From: Meconema thalassinum
Taxonomy: Eukaryota; Arthropoda; Insecta; Orthoptera; Tettigoniidae
DNA: 64,000 bases
Assembly: GCA_946902985.2 (NCBI GenBank)
Contig: CAMPQE020000053.1
Span: 1,302,001 to 1,366,000, forward strand
Direction of reading: 5' to 3'
Part shown: positions 33,431-44,850 of the stretch, in pieces
Position numbering within the stretch: the first letter of the stretch is position 1
How the letters are laid out: each line of letters opens with the position of its first letter
Translations under genes and position numbers: made by a program
Notes under the pieces: model-generated
The model's input: only the letters and a program-made list of their open reading frames with translations
Told to the model about the DNA's origin: nothing
The model's database searches: none

Positions 33431-33888
33431 ACCTTAGATTACTTTGGATTTTTGGAAATGTAGTGTGTTGTTGTTGTTGCTTACAAATATAGTGGTAAGC
33501 ATTATGCTGTAATAAAAATGCTGAAATACTTTCCAAAACCTAAAGAAAAAATCCACTAAATACATTGGCAAAAGTAACTTATCAAATAAGCCAATACAAA
33601 AAGCCAACAAAAGTCAACAAAAAGCCAACAAAAAAGCCAAAATTAGTCGACAAAAGCCATGTAGCATGCTGGTAGTTGAGTTAGTGATGATATCGATCGC
33701 TAGGGAGCATGCTGATAGTTCAGTTAGTGCTCATATCCACAGCTAGGTACTGTGCTCTTATATGGATATGGGCTAGAAAATTATTCATCTCCTCAAAAGT
33801 TTTCTAAATTGTCCATGTTAAAATATTGCTATGCTGCAAGTTGACACAAAACCAGTTTTGTACATCGCACAGTTAACTGAGTTAATTT
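33431..33888. repeat. Low-complexity and short duplicated sequence
   Basis: The stretch 33595-33660 repeats AAAAGCCAACAAAAG phrases. AGCATGCTGGTAGTTGAGTT at 33664 recurs as AGCATGCTGATAGTTCAGTT near 33707. No coding content was seen. Confidence 0.6.
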
Positions 33889-34087
33889 AGCCAGCCAATG
33901 AGAATGTTAGCAGCCACGTGAGGGAACTTGCAGTCCAACTGCGTGGTTGTAACAAAGACCGGACGAGAGTGCACGAGGATAATCGAGTGTTCCCGAAGAG
34001 AGCTAACCCTTGCTCGCGCGACGAAGTGTGTCGGGAGAGTGGAAGGGGTAGACGCGAGTACGGCACGCGACAGCCAGCCAATGAGAA
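33889..34087. other. 167-bp segment between perfect 16-bp direct repeats
   Basis: AGCCAGCCAATGAGAA occurs at 33889-33904 and 34072-34087. The sequence between is more GC-rich than its surroundings and has no poly-A tail or tRNA boxes. The repeats have the length of a LINE-machinery target duplication, so the segment could be a retroposed small RNA or short non-coding element of unknown family. The direct repeats also contain CCAAT, so a promoter duplication is an alternative. Confidence 0.4.
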
Positions 34088-34199
34088 GTGGCCTTACTTA
34101 AACAAGAGCCTGCAATGTAATGAGCTTTGCTAATTACCAGGATGATTTTAATACATCGTAATATCATGGAGGATATTAAATCATAAATAAGAACTATTT

Positions 34200-34622
34200 A
34201 TTAAACATACGACTAATTATTTATTTAATTAAGGATTATTATGATCATCAACTATCAGCGACCACACAGAACCTTGGTCTGAAAAGAACGCGGGCTCGTA
34301 AATTTGATGAGGGGGAAATGATAGAATACTGGGCTCTTATTATTTGCGATTTCAACGGTGAAAGACGTATCAACAAGCTACTCGACAAACAAATAAAGCA
34401 AATAGAAATTCACCATCGAAGGCACTTAGTTTGTGCAAGAAAATTTATGAAGTCGACATTCATAGAATTATAAAGTTAATGGAACCAATCTACCGTATCA
34501 ATTATGTCGAAATTCCTGAAGTTGAGGGAGGAATTTACCTACGAATTTACAGCAGTTATGATGGTGAACTAAAAAGTTATGGGAACAGAACTATGATGGC
34601 AACAAGAACATTCGAAATGACA
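34200..34622 (+). other. Two overlapping frames, possible broken ORF of unknown family
   Basis: One plus-strand frame without an ATG runs from about 34218 to about 34470 (LGLKRTRARKFDEGEMIEYW is its most protein-like part). The next frame (34431-34625) continues with IKLMEPIYRINYVEIPEVEG. Together they could be one protein of about 130 residues with a single frameshift. No motif is recognised and no copy elsewhere in the window supports it. Confidence 0.25.
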
Positions 34623-34699
34623 TAACATCAATCTCGCGGGAGAGATTAACATCTCATCTCTCCCATGCAGAAATTCTACATCTACAAGTAATTTCAACA

Positions 34700-35190
34700 A
34701 CTATGTCAAGGTGCCATGTTAGAAACCACCCTGCATTAGTCTGGAGTAGAAGTGGGAAACGGCAGAAAACCTTTTCCAGTATGGCTAAGGTTGGAATCGA
34801 ACCCACCTCTTCTCAGTTTTGCCCCATGTGGCATAGTTTACCCCGTTCCCCTCCTCAGAGCAACATTGAATTTCTTGTCAGAGCCGGGAATCGAACCCAG
34901 ACCTCTGGAGCAACACTTCGATTTGTTATGTAAATATTGATGTCAGATTTATTATATTTCTGCCTTTACAGGTGACATGGAATAACCTGCTGTTTCGATC
35001 GTTTTCTTTTTATAATTCAGCAAAATTCAACGTACTCTTCTCAGGAATACATCGTAAGTTAATAAGTATGGCAATGTATCTTAGTAGGTGTGGCTCAATA
35101 TAACATCCCCACTAAAATAGAGCACCGGCTGTCATTCAAAAAAGTATACCTACGTCTGGATTCAAAGTACCATACTACACGTTCTCACGC
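34700..35190. repeat. Dispersed repeat R2, copy 3 (right part only)
   Basis: It is collinear with 31960-32460. It contains both minus-strand B-box-like blocks (GGTGGGTTCGATTCCAACC and CTGGGTTCGATTCCCGGC) and the shared tail ending near GTTCTCACGC. The left two thirds of R2 are absent, so this module may be an independent SINE that lies within R2 in the other copies. Confidence 0.82.
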
Positions 35191-35630
35191 ACCGTGTCCG
35201 GCAGGAACTTAACTGATTCAGCAGAAACTGCAACGTGGAAACCACGCGCTGCATGTGCACTAGTTAGAGTGGCCATCCCACCTCATACGTCTTAAAATCT
35301 TCAATCATGGTTTATGAGGTTGATTCAACTTTCTACTATTACAGTTCATGGAGCATAACTATTAATTCGATCGTATTACGTGTATGTGAGATCCTTCAAG
35401 GAGCAATAACTCACTTGTTAGTAGAATGGTCGTCAGTATTTGGCGCGGAAATCGTCATGGTCGATTTCTTCTTGGCTAGACCCATGACTCAATTACATTG
35501 CTGTCACAATTTTATATCGGCGGGTTCTTCTTTGCCGTGCGGAAAAAGTTTTAAACCAGTTTTATGTGACTCTCTCGAATCGTAACTTAATTTCTGTCGT
35601 TTCCAATGTTAGCTTTGTTTATACAATTCA

Positions 35631-35824
35631 TTATAACCCTGTAATATTTATCTGTCTCTCTTTTCAAATATTATTTTCTTCGCCTTTCATTTTGAGTGGG
35701 TTGCCTAAATGCTGTATAGCTGGAAGCCTATATTTCCATTTAGATTGATACGTAAAATACCACGTACACTGCAGTCTGATTCTCGTCCTGTGACAATCAT
35801 TCAAGTTAACAAAATACGGATTCA
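35631..35824. repeat. Left member of a direct repeat pair around an integrase fragment
   Basis: The block from TATAACCCTGTAATATTTAT to GTGACAATCATTCAAGTTAA recurs at about 36806-36991 in the same orientation. Landmarks are GAGTGGGTTGCCTAAATGC and TTAGATTGATACGTAAAATA. The two copies are about 1.17 kb apart and moderately diverged. Confidence 0.8.
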
Positions 35825-36165
35825 ATTCCTCGTTGACTCAATTAATGAAGTGTAACAAATACTCTCTTAAACCTTACAGTTCCACTCGTATTCTGAACTG
35901 CATTTTGTTCAATTCAGTGCTTTTCAGGAAAAAAATCGCTATACATTTGCGTGGTTGACTATCTCAGAACTTGGTTTTTGTCAATGCCAACAATCTTATA
36001 ACAGTTATTGATGTAAGCTCTATGAACTTTAAACGGCCGAACCTTAAACGGCCGAATAGAGAGTTTTTTTAATTTCAAATATACCTTGAGTTGAAGGCTC
36101 GATGCTGTTGGTTTTTGTACTAAAACGAGCCCGTCTTCCTGTTATTGTAAGCTGTACCGTTTTCC

Positions 36166-36672
36166 TTAGACTCGTTTTAATCGCTCATCTACATGCTTGT
36201 TCAGGTGATCTCTAGCTAAATCAATTTTTCTTCTCATCGGTGGTTCGATATTTAATGTAATTTGAACAATCCCACGGTCTTTTAGGTTTCTGTTCGAAAT
36301 GAAGAGTGATAGAAATATCATGGAGCGCTTGTGTCTTGTGTCATAAAAATTCATTAGTGGCAAAACCTTAGTCGAATTGTTGTGGTCTTCGAAACAATCC
36401 AGACCACAGGACTTGCTGATTTCTAACATCAGTCTCTCTGTAACATTTGATTCAGGGTTTCTTACAGAACTAAAGATATGCTTGATACCTAATCTTTCCA
36501 AATAACCAGAAGTATATCGACTTCCATGATCCGTTAATAAAATTTCATATTTTCCTGTTCTAGGAATAATGCTCTTCTCAAGGTGTCCTAGAACTGCTTT
36601 AGATATAGTCTTCTGCATAGGATTCAAAATTACGAGCTTGAAAAATACATCCATTGCTTTTAATGTCATCAC
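36166..36672 (-). pseudogene. Ty3/gypsy integrase core fragment
   Basis: The 168-codon frame reads AMDVFFKLVILNPMQKTISK, then YEILLTDHGSRYTSGYLERL, then LGIKHIFSSVRNPESNVTER. These are integrase catalytic-core blocks: the Asp of TDHG and, correctly spaced, the Glu of VTER. The first catalytic Asp lies upstream of the open frame and is missing. The sequence resembles the integrase of the element at 50228-63066 (DVFSKMVVLCPIQKT, SDHGTYF, LGIKHVFSSIRHP) but differs at many residues, so it comes from a related, older element. The C-terminal part is degenerate. Confidence 0.85.
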
Positions 36673-36805
36673 TCCTGCTTCAATTCAATATCTGCATATC
36701 CCTGCGTAACCGACGCTAAATAGCTTGTACTAATTCTTCTTCAGCAAGTGGCGGTTGAAGATATTGTGACTTAGGTAATTGTGCCGTGACCTAGTTGGTG
36801 TGGAG

Positions 36806-36991
36806 TATATCATTATAACCCTGTAATATGTATCTAACAATCATACCAAATATTATTTTCTCAGTTTTTTATGTTGAGTGGGTTGCCTAAATGCAGTATA
36901 GTTATATTTCCCTTTAGATTGATACGTAAAATACCACGTAAATTGCAGTTCTGCTCTCGCGTTGTGACAATCATTCAAGTTGAAAAAATAC
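36806..36991. repeat. Right member of the direct repeat pair
   Basis: It matches 35631-35824. Together the pair brackets the integrase fragment. They could be remnants of LTRs or simply a duplicated host segment; neither ends in clear TG...CA. Confidence 0.75.
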
Positions 36992-37168
36992 GGTTTTAGT
37001 ACTCATACTGAATTAATAGTGGCGCTTACGATTCCTGATGTCCTCTCACTCGTAAACACACCTTGTTATATTACCCCGGTTTAGGGAGAGGGACCGATGT
37101 CTTTCTGACTTGTAATATATATGACGGGATGCCTACAGTTGGATCGCAAGGGGCTGGTGGACCACCCG

Positions 37169-37445
37169 GTATTATAAGGATGTGTACAAGACCCTCCCCT
37201 CATGTGTCATGTCAGTGGCTACACGTATCATAAGGATGTGTACAAGACCCTCCCCTCATGTGTCATGTCAGTGGCTACACGTATTATAAGGATGTGTACA
37301 GAGCCTCTTCTCATGTGTCATGTCAGTGGCTACTTGTATTATAAGGATTTGTACAAGGCCCTCCTCTCATGTGTCATGTCAGTGGCTACACGTATTATAA
37401 GGATGTGTACAAGACCCTCCTCTCATGTGTCATGTCAGAGGCTAC
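37169..37445. repeat. 56-bp minisatellite, five units
   Basis: GGATGTGTACAAGACCCTCC and the rest of the unit repeat at a 56-bp period (one unit is 55 bp), with GGATGTG landmarks near 37179, 37235, 37291, 37346 and 37402. The units are nearly identical. The 93-codon frame through the array is a consequence of the repeat. Confidence 0.95.
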
Positions 37446-37984
37446 AACACTCCAAACAAAATACATTTTTCAGTGTTGCCTAGTTCTATTAATGAAAGCT
37501 TCCTAAATATTAAAGATGATCGCAACATTTTGTAGCAAATGCTGTTCCCAGTTAGAATTATTTTAGTCTCCACAAGAGTAGACCTTATTGGTAGTTACCT
37601 CGAGTCCTAAGCGGTCTCTTTGATGTTCTGGTCTGTGAAAAGGTTAACGAGCCAGAAAATAGTCCAAGCATTTCATGCTTGTTGTTAAGAGTACAAGATT
37701 TTCCTACGAATATTGCTATGTTTTCTTAAGTTGGCGTATTTTGTTTTCAAAATATTCTTTTAATCTATGAATAATCCATTATATAGCTTTGGGGCTGTTG
37801 GGTTGAGTGGGAATGTTAAATACCGACGTTTTGAGGCAACTGCTTGTCCCTTTATCAAGGTTAGTTATTAACAAGGAATGAACAACTGCCTGAATCAATA
37901 CTATACAGATACAATTAATTTATCAAGGTTTGTAATGAAAGAAGGAACGAGTAAACAAGAGCATATAGCATCCATAGATAAAAT

Positions 37985-38680
37985 GTATAAGATAGGAAAA
38001 GGGATGTGTATCGTTCTCCAAAATTTGGTAAAATCACTTATATTTATAAAATAAGTTTCCCCATCTTCTCTTGACCTATATAGGTCTAGTAAATATCCGG
38101 ATATACATCCAAATTTCGGCATTCTGGCTGATATTTATAAAATTAGTATCCCCATCTTTACTTGACCTATATACGATGTCTGGGAAAGATGGCGATACAC
38201 ATTGAAATTTTGGCATCGTAGCTTATATTTATAAAATATGTATCGTTATCATAACTTGACCTCCATGTGGGATGTCTGCTATATATGCCGATAAACATGC
38301 AAATTTTTGCAATTTACAGTTTCACTTGGATATTAGATGTGTATCAGTTTCTGTACCAGATATCCTCTATAGGTCAACTAAAGATGGGGATACATATTTT
38401 GTAAATATTAGGTAAAATACCAAAATGTCGATGAGTATCACGTTTTCTAACCTACCTAAATAGGGTAAGTAAAGATGGAGATATGTATTTTGTAAATATT
38501 AGGTAATAGCGAAAACCTCGATTCGTTCTTTACTTGACCTACAAAAGTTAAGTAAAGATGGGGATACTTATTTTGTAAATATTAGGCAATTGCAAACATT
38601 TCGATGTGTATCGCGTTCTTTACTTGAGATGCATAGGTCAAGTTAAGGACGCATTACACATCTCGTTTCGAAGGGTTAAT
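37985..38680. repeat. Fold-back structure: three units facing three inverted units
   Basis: The left half carries 'CCCCATCTT.(T/A)CTTGACCTATATA' at 38059-38086, 38148-38174 and (degenerate) 38241-38262. The right half carries the reverse complement, 'AGGTCAACTAAAGATGGGGAT', at 38371, 38463 and 38547. Units are spaced about 84-92 bp on both sides and each includes a TATTTATAAAAT or ATTTTGTAAATA phrase. The spacer is about 38263-38370. It could form a long imperfect hairpin and resembles a fold-back transposon or MITE built from tandem subrepeats. No coding content is present. Confidence 0.8.
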
Positions 38681-41100
38681 TGTATATGCCAATGTCTGTT
38701 TATGTTTCCTCCACCCAAAACCCCCGAGTCCCCAGGAGTTTCTCTTAGGCTTGCTAGAAGAGTTGGTGTCTTTCGTGATGTCGATGACGTTATCATCGTC
38801 GCCATTTTGTTTTCAGGGGAATTTTATTCTACTCTCCAGCTAAAGTGCATACAATAATCTGATTATCAACTTACCACGACTACATTAACAGGAAGTTGCT
38901 TGAGACCCACATGACCTGAGTAGAGACCGTTATTGTTTCTGTTTATTTGTGTCGGGCTCCTCTTTTCCATTTCTTCTTTTGACCACCCATAGTCAGCTCT
39001 CCCTCAATTCTGTTCCCGAAAGTTATATGTACCGTGATCATCCTTTTTCTCACCCTAATTGACAGTTCTCATTAGTACCTAATAATTTACACCAAATTCT
39101 TAAGGGGTCAGACCTCTTCCTAACCTTCATGATATATTGGTGTAATAGCTTAGCACAACTGACTGGATTATAAGGTATTCTGTTATATTCCGCTTGTCAT
39201 AAAAAGTAAGTAAAATGGCGGTGATCACGAAGACACGTGGCTTCAGTTGGCTACGATGTGATTTAGAACCAGTGATATCACGAATATTTTCTCCATGATG
39301 CACTGCTTCTACAATTCTTTTAATGTGTCAAATAATTGCACTGCTTTGAATCAGATTCTGATTTCTTCCCTATTGCACTTGTTAATATTCTTTCAGAACA
39401 CAACCGCCTCCTCCTCGTCAACTATTAGACGATTTTATTACTGCAATCTGGCCGCCATGGCCTTCAATAACGACGTTACACTGCACACAGTTTTATAGAC
39501 TATTATTTCTCCTCTTTAGCTCTGATACTAAATTTTGGAATTTGCAGCACGATGTCACACAGTACGACGACTGACCATGTGATGTATAGTTCGCAAATGT
39601 TTAATTAATTCACTAAAAAATGAGTGAAATATTCGGCGCGTTACTACCGTAATCCGCACTGGCAAATAAATGTTCTCCACCGTATTAAAAATGATTACAA
39701 TAAATGCTTACAGCTTTCAGTACCATGCGGTCCAATGCACAAATCTCCGCACTCACGTAGTTAAGCGTTCGACAAGTACTGTACAGTAATAAGTAAGCTT
39801 TTCCGGCTTCTTCCCTCTGCGACCAGTTAGGTTGCTCCTTCACCATGTCCTTCCAAATAGAATTCCAAATATTTATTACTGGCGCCGATGACCTAGCTGT
39901 AAGACTCCTTAAAGCAACAATTATCATCACCATGTGTAATATTCCCACATAGAATAATGTCTAATATCATGCAGTAAATTTCCAACTCAGTTTATTGTGT
40001 TGTTTGTGTCTTCTGTTATTTAAATGTTTCCATCTCTTGAGTCTGATGAAGTTTACAGCTCACTCGATCCTTCCACAGTCCTCTCATGCATCTTTCTCCA
40101 TGTAATAGATCATCTTGCAATCTCTGCGTATAATTTGATGTTACGTGTTCTGACGTAGAATTCAGATATAGGCGCGCTTTATGATCAAGTGAACGGGGTG
40201 AATATGTTGTGTGCGTATTGATCGGAAATACCTCTGAGCCGAAGGCCAAATTAACCCCCGTGAGATCCCTTCACCAGCGAATACACATGTATTTGAACTG
40301 GTCCCAACACGAGACCGTTACTCTCAGGTTTTGGGTGTGCTTATGAAGCTAGGCCAAGAACATGCTAATTAATAAGAAGGTTCAATATCTACTACAAATA
40401 ACCACACATTTTAAGATAAAAACTTATGTCCTTGAGTGATTTATTCACCAAAGATCCCTAGCTTACTCTGTATTGGGGATCTGGTTGTTAGTCCACAAAC
40501 TAACTAGAAAATAGACACTCCTGAAAATAAATGCAATCTTACATTACTGTCCGAATATCACCTCCAGAAGTCCCGTATTCCGAAACGTCATAAAATACAA
40601 GCTAAGAAATGGTACAAAAATAGTTCCAACGCAAATGCAAATGTCAATTATTCATCAGATCTAGTTACATTGCTCCTATCTTCGGCAGTAGATGCCTAAT
40701 CCCCTGTCGTTCCACAACGATCAGTAACATCTGACAAAGTAACCAGAATAAAAATAATATGTTACGATGGAACCACATCCACCATTTATATTAATTAAAT
40801 TAAATCCAGCATCATATCATTTACCATGTATTAATCTCAAATATCAAGTTATGACTATTAATCACCATATACACTTGGTATTAGTACTAATGCTGGGAGA
40901 TGAGTCTACCAGAACAAACAAAATCTGTATACTGAAAATCAGATCAATCAAAATCCCATCAAACGAACGTATCACTTCTATCACCGATTATATCAAACGA
41001 TCATCAAAATAAAACATCGATAACCCTGTAGGTAAAGGCATGGCACAAAATCAAACTAATGAAAAATATTCTTCGAAATACTTGAGTGTTCTGATTATTT
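38681..41100. other. Gene-poor stretch, nothing assigned
   Basis: Open frames of 60-90 codons occur on both strands (for example 39685-39948 minus) but none shows a recognisable domain, splice context or second copy. No SINE head, LINE motif or tandem array was seen. Confidence 0.35.
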
Positions 41101-41104
41101 ACAT

Positions 41105-41180
41105 TAGCCTCGACTCGAACCTGTGACCCTTCACTCTACAATGATGGAATCAACATGTGTGGATAGACCGATGAACCAGG
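41105..41180 (-). other. tRNA-like SINE head candidate
   Basis: On the minus strand CTGGTTCATCGGTCTATCC (A-box-like) is followed about 45 nt later by CACAGGTTCGAGTCGAGG (B-box-like). The spacing fits a tRNA-derived promoter. No element body, tail or target duplication could be defined. Confidence 0.4.
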
Positions 41181-41588
41181 ATCTCATTATCTATAAATGG
41201 GTTTTACAATTACGTTCCCGTCGAATAAAAGACATAAAAGAGAAAAGTCTGCCTCGAAATAAATACACAATTCACCAATTCTAAATTCCTTTCCAAATAA
41301 CGTACCATTCCAGTTAACTATCCTGAACAATCAATATCGAAACTTCAAATCCACCAATCTAATCTGAACTGGAAACACATAGGGGAAATAACTTCCCTTG
41401 CTAACAATCAGCTGATCCGATGTTAATGACCGCTGAAATGGTGGGCTTACTAACGCCTCAGTAAGCCTCAAATATCAAGCTCAATATCTATCACCAACAC
41501 ATCTGTTCACTTCAGGATGTTAACTGTGATTCATGTCTCGCAGAGACTCCAAGATCACACGTATCTCCGTAGAGCAATCAAAATGCCA

Positions 41589-41640
41589 TTTTCAGGGGCA
41601 GATGACCTCGTAGTTCCGCCCCTTAAAACAACAATAACTA
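41589..41640 (+). mobile_element. SINE 3' tail fragment
   Basis: GGGGCAGATGACCTCGTAGT followed by TCCGCCCCTTAAAACAACAA is closely matched at 2672-2730 and 43146-43195. Such a GGGGC...GCCCC hairpin before a CAA-rich end is a common SINE or LINE 3' terminus in arthropods. Confidence 0.6.
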
Positions 41641-42746
41641 ACTAAAATGCCATTGTTTGTGGTTATGCGTATCATTTGTATTGGTGATCTATTTTGCCAG
41701 TCTTCCTTGTCAACGTGTATTGTGAAATTGTGCCTCTCTTTTTTGGCCGTGAAAACGTTTGCTTGTAATTAAAACTTCTTCATGTAATTGTTGTCGAGCA
41801 TAATCTTGATTAAGACGTTGCCAACTGTCAACTCTAGAACTTCATCAAGTATTTGGCCTCGATCTCAAATCATAGACTAAAGGGCACAACACGTTCATGC
41901 CGATTACTGAGATAACTATGGTTAAGCAGAGGACATTTATTTATAAATATGAAGTTCAAAGGAAATGTATATCCACTTCAAGCTGGGAGTTATGCCCCAA
42001 ATGCACGGAAGGGAACGGATAGGTGCAAAAGGGTGGGGTACAAGGCCTTTCCTGTTCACCGTCGATATATATCAGCTTCACTTTTATTTGTATGTTAACA
42101 CTGAAAAATCCCTTTTACTGTATTTTACATTTCTTATAACTGATTAAGATATATGTAAGTATGTCTACCCTTATTATTCCCGTTTCCACAGTGTTGGGAA
42201 GGAGATTGAGAGAGTTCCTATGGGGCAACGGTTCTTTCTTACAGCCGGAGTTTATGTGAACAAAATTACTTTATAGAAGTGACGCTCTTAGCAAACGTTA
42301 ACATGTTTCTGTTTGTTGGTGACTCTTTGATGTTTTTGTTCTTTGCCGCCAATAATCCTTCATGTGTGATATGTCTCAATATGTACGTTGATGTTTCTAG
42401 ATTAAACCCACTTTGTTACCTCTATGTACTGTTTAATCAGAATGAAATATGGTGAGGAGTAGGTAAGAAATGTCCACGACCTATTACGACGTACAATCCC
42501 ACATTCGCCTGGAATTTGAAAGAATGAGAAAATATACTAACCGTTTCATAGAATGCCGACGGTGGGTTTCAAACCTAGATGTATTCAGAGCGGAGAAGTA
42601 TCCTGACCACATGGCCTGGATCTGGAAGTCTCGTGATATTTTAAATAAGCTCAGCTCTCAATCCATTTTTATGATACCGACTACATTTATGAAAGCTTTT
42701 GAAATAGTCAATGAGTTGCAGTAGAAGCATCATGTAGTGTCCAAAT
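41641..42746. other. Flank left of copy B; may belong to the same repeat
   Basis: It contains an 84-codon plus frame (42470-42724, beginning MSTTYYDVQSHIRLEFERMR) that looks protein-like but matches no family I know. If copy B extends left of 42747, its counterpart in copy A would lie beyond the old LTR and outside the window, so homology cannot be tested here. Confidence 0.3.
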
Positions 42747-43523
42747 GTATGTAGAATAGTGTACATAACACTCGATCCAGTTGCGCTTACTGCCATAATC
42801 ACACATTCTGTTGTGTTTTGTGAAAATATTCATATGGCATAAAGTGAGTGATTTATCCGTTCATTCTTAAAAGCTGTCAGGTAGAACTGTTGAGGGCCGA
42901 GACACTTGTAAGTGACCTGTGAGACTGAAATGGGACAAGAGGTTGGATTAGCCCCTTATAGTCTTACTGCTAGAAATTGCTTAATTCATATTATTTCTTC
43001 AGGCCTTAAACCTATTACTTCCTTTATTGTTCTGTTCACCTCATTTTCTATCATACTTAGATTTACTAGACCTATAAAGGAAGGATGGCTTTTTTAAGAT
43101 AAGACTTGTATAATGCAGTATGTTACGCTGGAGAATAAGAGAGTTGGGGCAGATTACCTTGGTATTCCGCCCCTTAAAGCCACAATAACTTACTAACTAA
43201 AACAAGATAGTAATTTCAGTCACTGGAATATCTAATATAACCTCACTTCAAGTTGAACTCTGTAGACAAAATAATGTGTTTTTTTTTTGTGAGTGCAAAC
43301 TAACAATGTTGGCTTTGAATAACTTATCCTCTTTTTATATATGTAATTGAACATATTTATGTGTGTTATTGTCTGACATAAGTTGATAATGATGTTAAGT
43401 ATTTTTAGCAGCCCAGAAACTAACCATTCTCATTCAGAGTTTTCACTGTATATACAGGTGTAACTAAATATGTGGGACTCCATTAGGACCTGACAAGCAA
43501 AACATGTCCGGTAAACATATGGT

Positions 43524-43808
43524 GTGTGTGCCTTGTTTGTGGTGTGCATAACACAGACGGGGCACGATGCTAGTTGGTCTTGTGTGGAGGGCACACAGGC
43601 CACTTGTACGCTTCGTCACTATTCAAGTTCAAACAAATGTATAGGGCGTCAGGGACCGACATCGTGGCGTGCTTGTTCTCCCGATCTCACCCCATTAGAC
43701 TTCTACTTATGGGGTCATTTAAAGGCCAATGTGTATGTCAAACCAATTCATAACATGGGCATGCAGACATATCGAAACCTTGTACCAAAACTTAGGTCGC
43801 CAACATAA
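43524..43808 (+). pseudogene. Fragment of an IS630/Tc1/mariner-type transposase
   Basis: The second half of this 94-codon frame reads IGRQGPTSWRACSPDLTPLD, then FYLWGHLKANVYVKPI. SPDLTPLDFYLWG is the block containing the third catalytic Asp in mariner-like and related DDE transposases, where the enzyme excises and reinserts the element. The preceding half of the frame is not recognisable and the first two catalytic residues are missing. It lies in DNA present in copy B only. Terminal inverted repeats were not found. Confidence 0.8.
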
Positions 43809-44289
43809 AGGATTTTGGCTTATTAAATACCCTTACTTACCTAACTCACCCGTCCGACAGTGTCTTCAATATTCTTTTACAGGTCGAACTAGTCGTTGAA
43901 AAGAAACTGTCTTCCCTCTGAAATTAGTGGGGTGGTATATTTTATGAGTGTTTGGACAGAATTAATGAGGGCCGTTGCATGGAACATAAACTGGACCTTA
44001 ATGGAAATCTGGTTTTAGGTAGATTACATTAGAAAGCTAACTATTGCAATGGCTACCATGTTTCGACTTCCGGAAAATTTCGACATATCTTCGCGTTTCA
44101 CATCCCCCAGACTCCAAAACCACAGTCAGTTCAAAAGTTTATATATTATTTATGTATGTATATATATATAATATATATGTATATCAGTTTATTGTGGACA
44201 CAATAACTGCCGTAATTTTGCACCAATCATTTTGAATTTTTTACCGAATACGCATACCTATAAAATCTCGATCGAGTTCGTTACTGGGC

Positions 44290-44660
44290 TAAATCGGTCG
44301 AAGGTGGTGAAAATGGGGGGCTTTTTTTTTTCTCGAAAAAGTGAGATATTGCTATAACTCTCTTAATATGTGAAACATCGAATCCGTTCAAAGTTCATAC
44401 TATGTGTCGGATAAAGCCTAAACATTTATGTTTGAAGAGTTTTTTATAGCACCAACCATTGACCAAAGGGGTGGGAAAAAGTGTTTTTTTCGGGAAGTAT
44501 TAATCATATCTCTCTTAATAGGCACAATATCAAAACCGTACAGAATGGACAATACTCCCCTAATAATTACCTAAAACGTTTGTCTGAAAGAATTTTTGAT
44601 ATGACCCACCATTACGCCAAGGGATGAGAAAAATGATTTCGGAATTATAAGAAAATGCCA
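44290..44660. repeat. Degenerate tandem repeat, about 155-160-bp unit
   Basis: The phrase 'GGTGAAAATGGGGGG...TTTTTTT..CG' near 44308 recurs as GGGTGGGAAAAAGTGTTTTT near 44468 and GGGATGAGAAAAATGATTTC near 44621. 'AACTCTCTTAATATGTGAAA' and 'ATCTCTCTTAATAGGCACAA' lie at matching offsets. Confidence 0.65.
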
Positions 44661-44673
44661 AGAGCTATCAGAG

Positions 44674-44734
44674 GTTGCCATGGCAACACTACTAAATTGA
44701 TGAGGGATGAGCCTTCAGACGTTGCTATGACAAC
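44674..44734. promoter_or_regulatory. Perfect X-box-like palindrome and a degenerate partner
   Basis: GTTGCCATGGCAAC (44674-44687) is a perfect 14-bp palindrome identical to the ideal RFX-factor X-box. GTTGCTATGACAAC (44721-44734) is a two-mismatch version 47 bp away. No gene start is nearby, so regulatory function is doubtful. Confidence 0.25.
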
Positions 44735-44774
44735 GCACTTGCACAAGATCACATTCAGACTTCCATCTGACTAA

Positions 44775-44850
44775 GTGTGAAGCGGCTTCGGTGACGTAAC
44801 TGGTAGCATACTGAACTTCTATGCCCGAGGTTGCGTGTTCAAAGCCGACC
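44775..44850 (+). mobile_element. tRNA-derived SINE head
   Basis: GTAACTGGTAGCATACTGAA (A box) and GGTTGCGTGTTCAAAGCC (B box) are about 35 nt apart within a GC-richer block starting near GAAGCGGCTTCGG. A SINE body may continue to about 44950 (GGAGGGAAAGTTCCAACG). No target duplication was found. Confidence 0.65.

Noticed and set aside
37169..37445. CRISPR-like array
   Set aside because: Regular 56-bp units have no unique spacers, and the window is clearly eukaryotic.
37202..37483. 93-codon plus frame with repeated MCHVSG...
   Set aside because: It is a product of the 56-bp minisatellite; frame shifts between units show no selection on coding.
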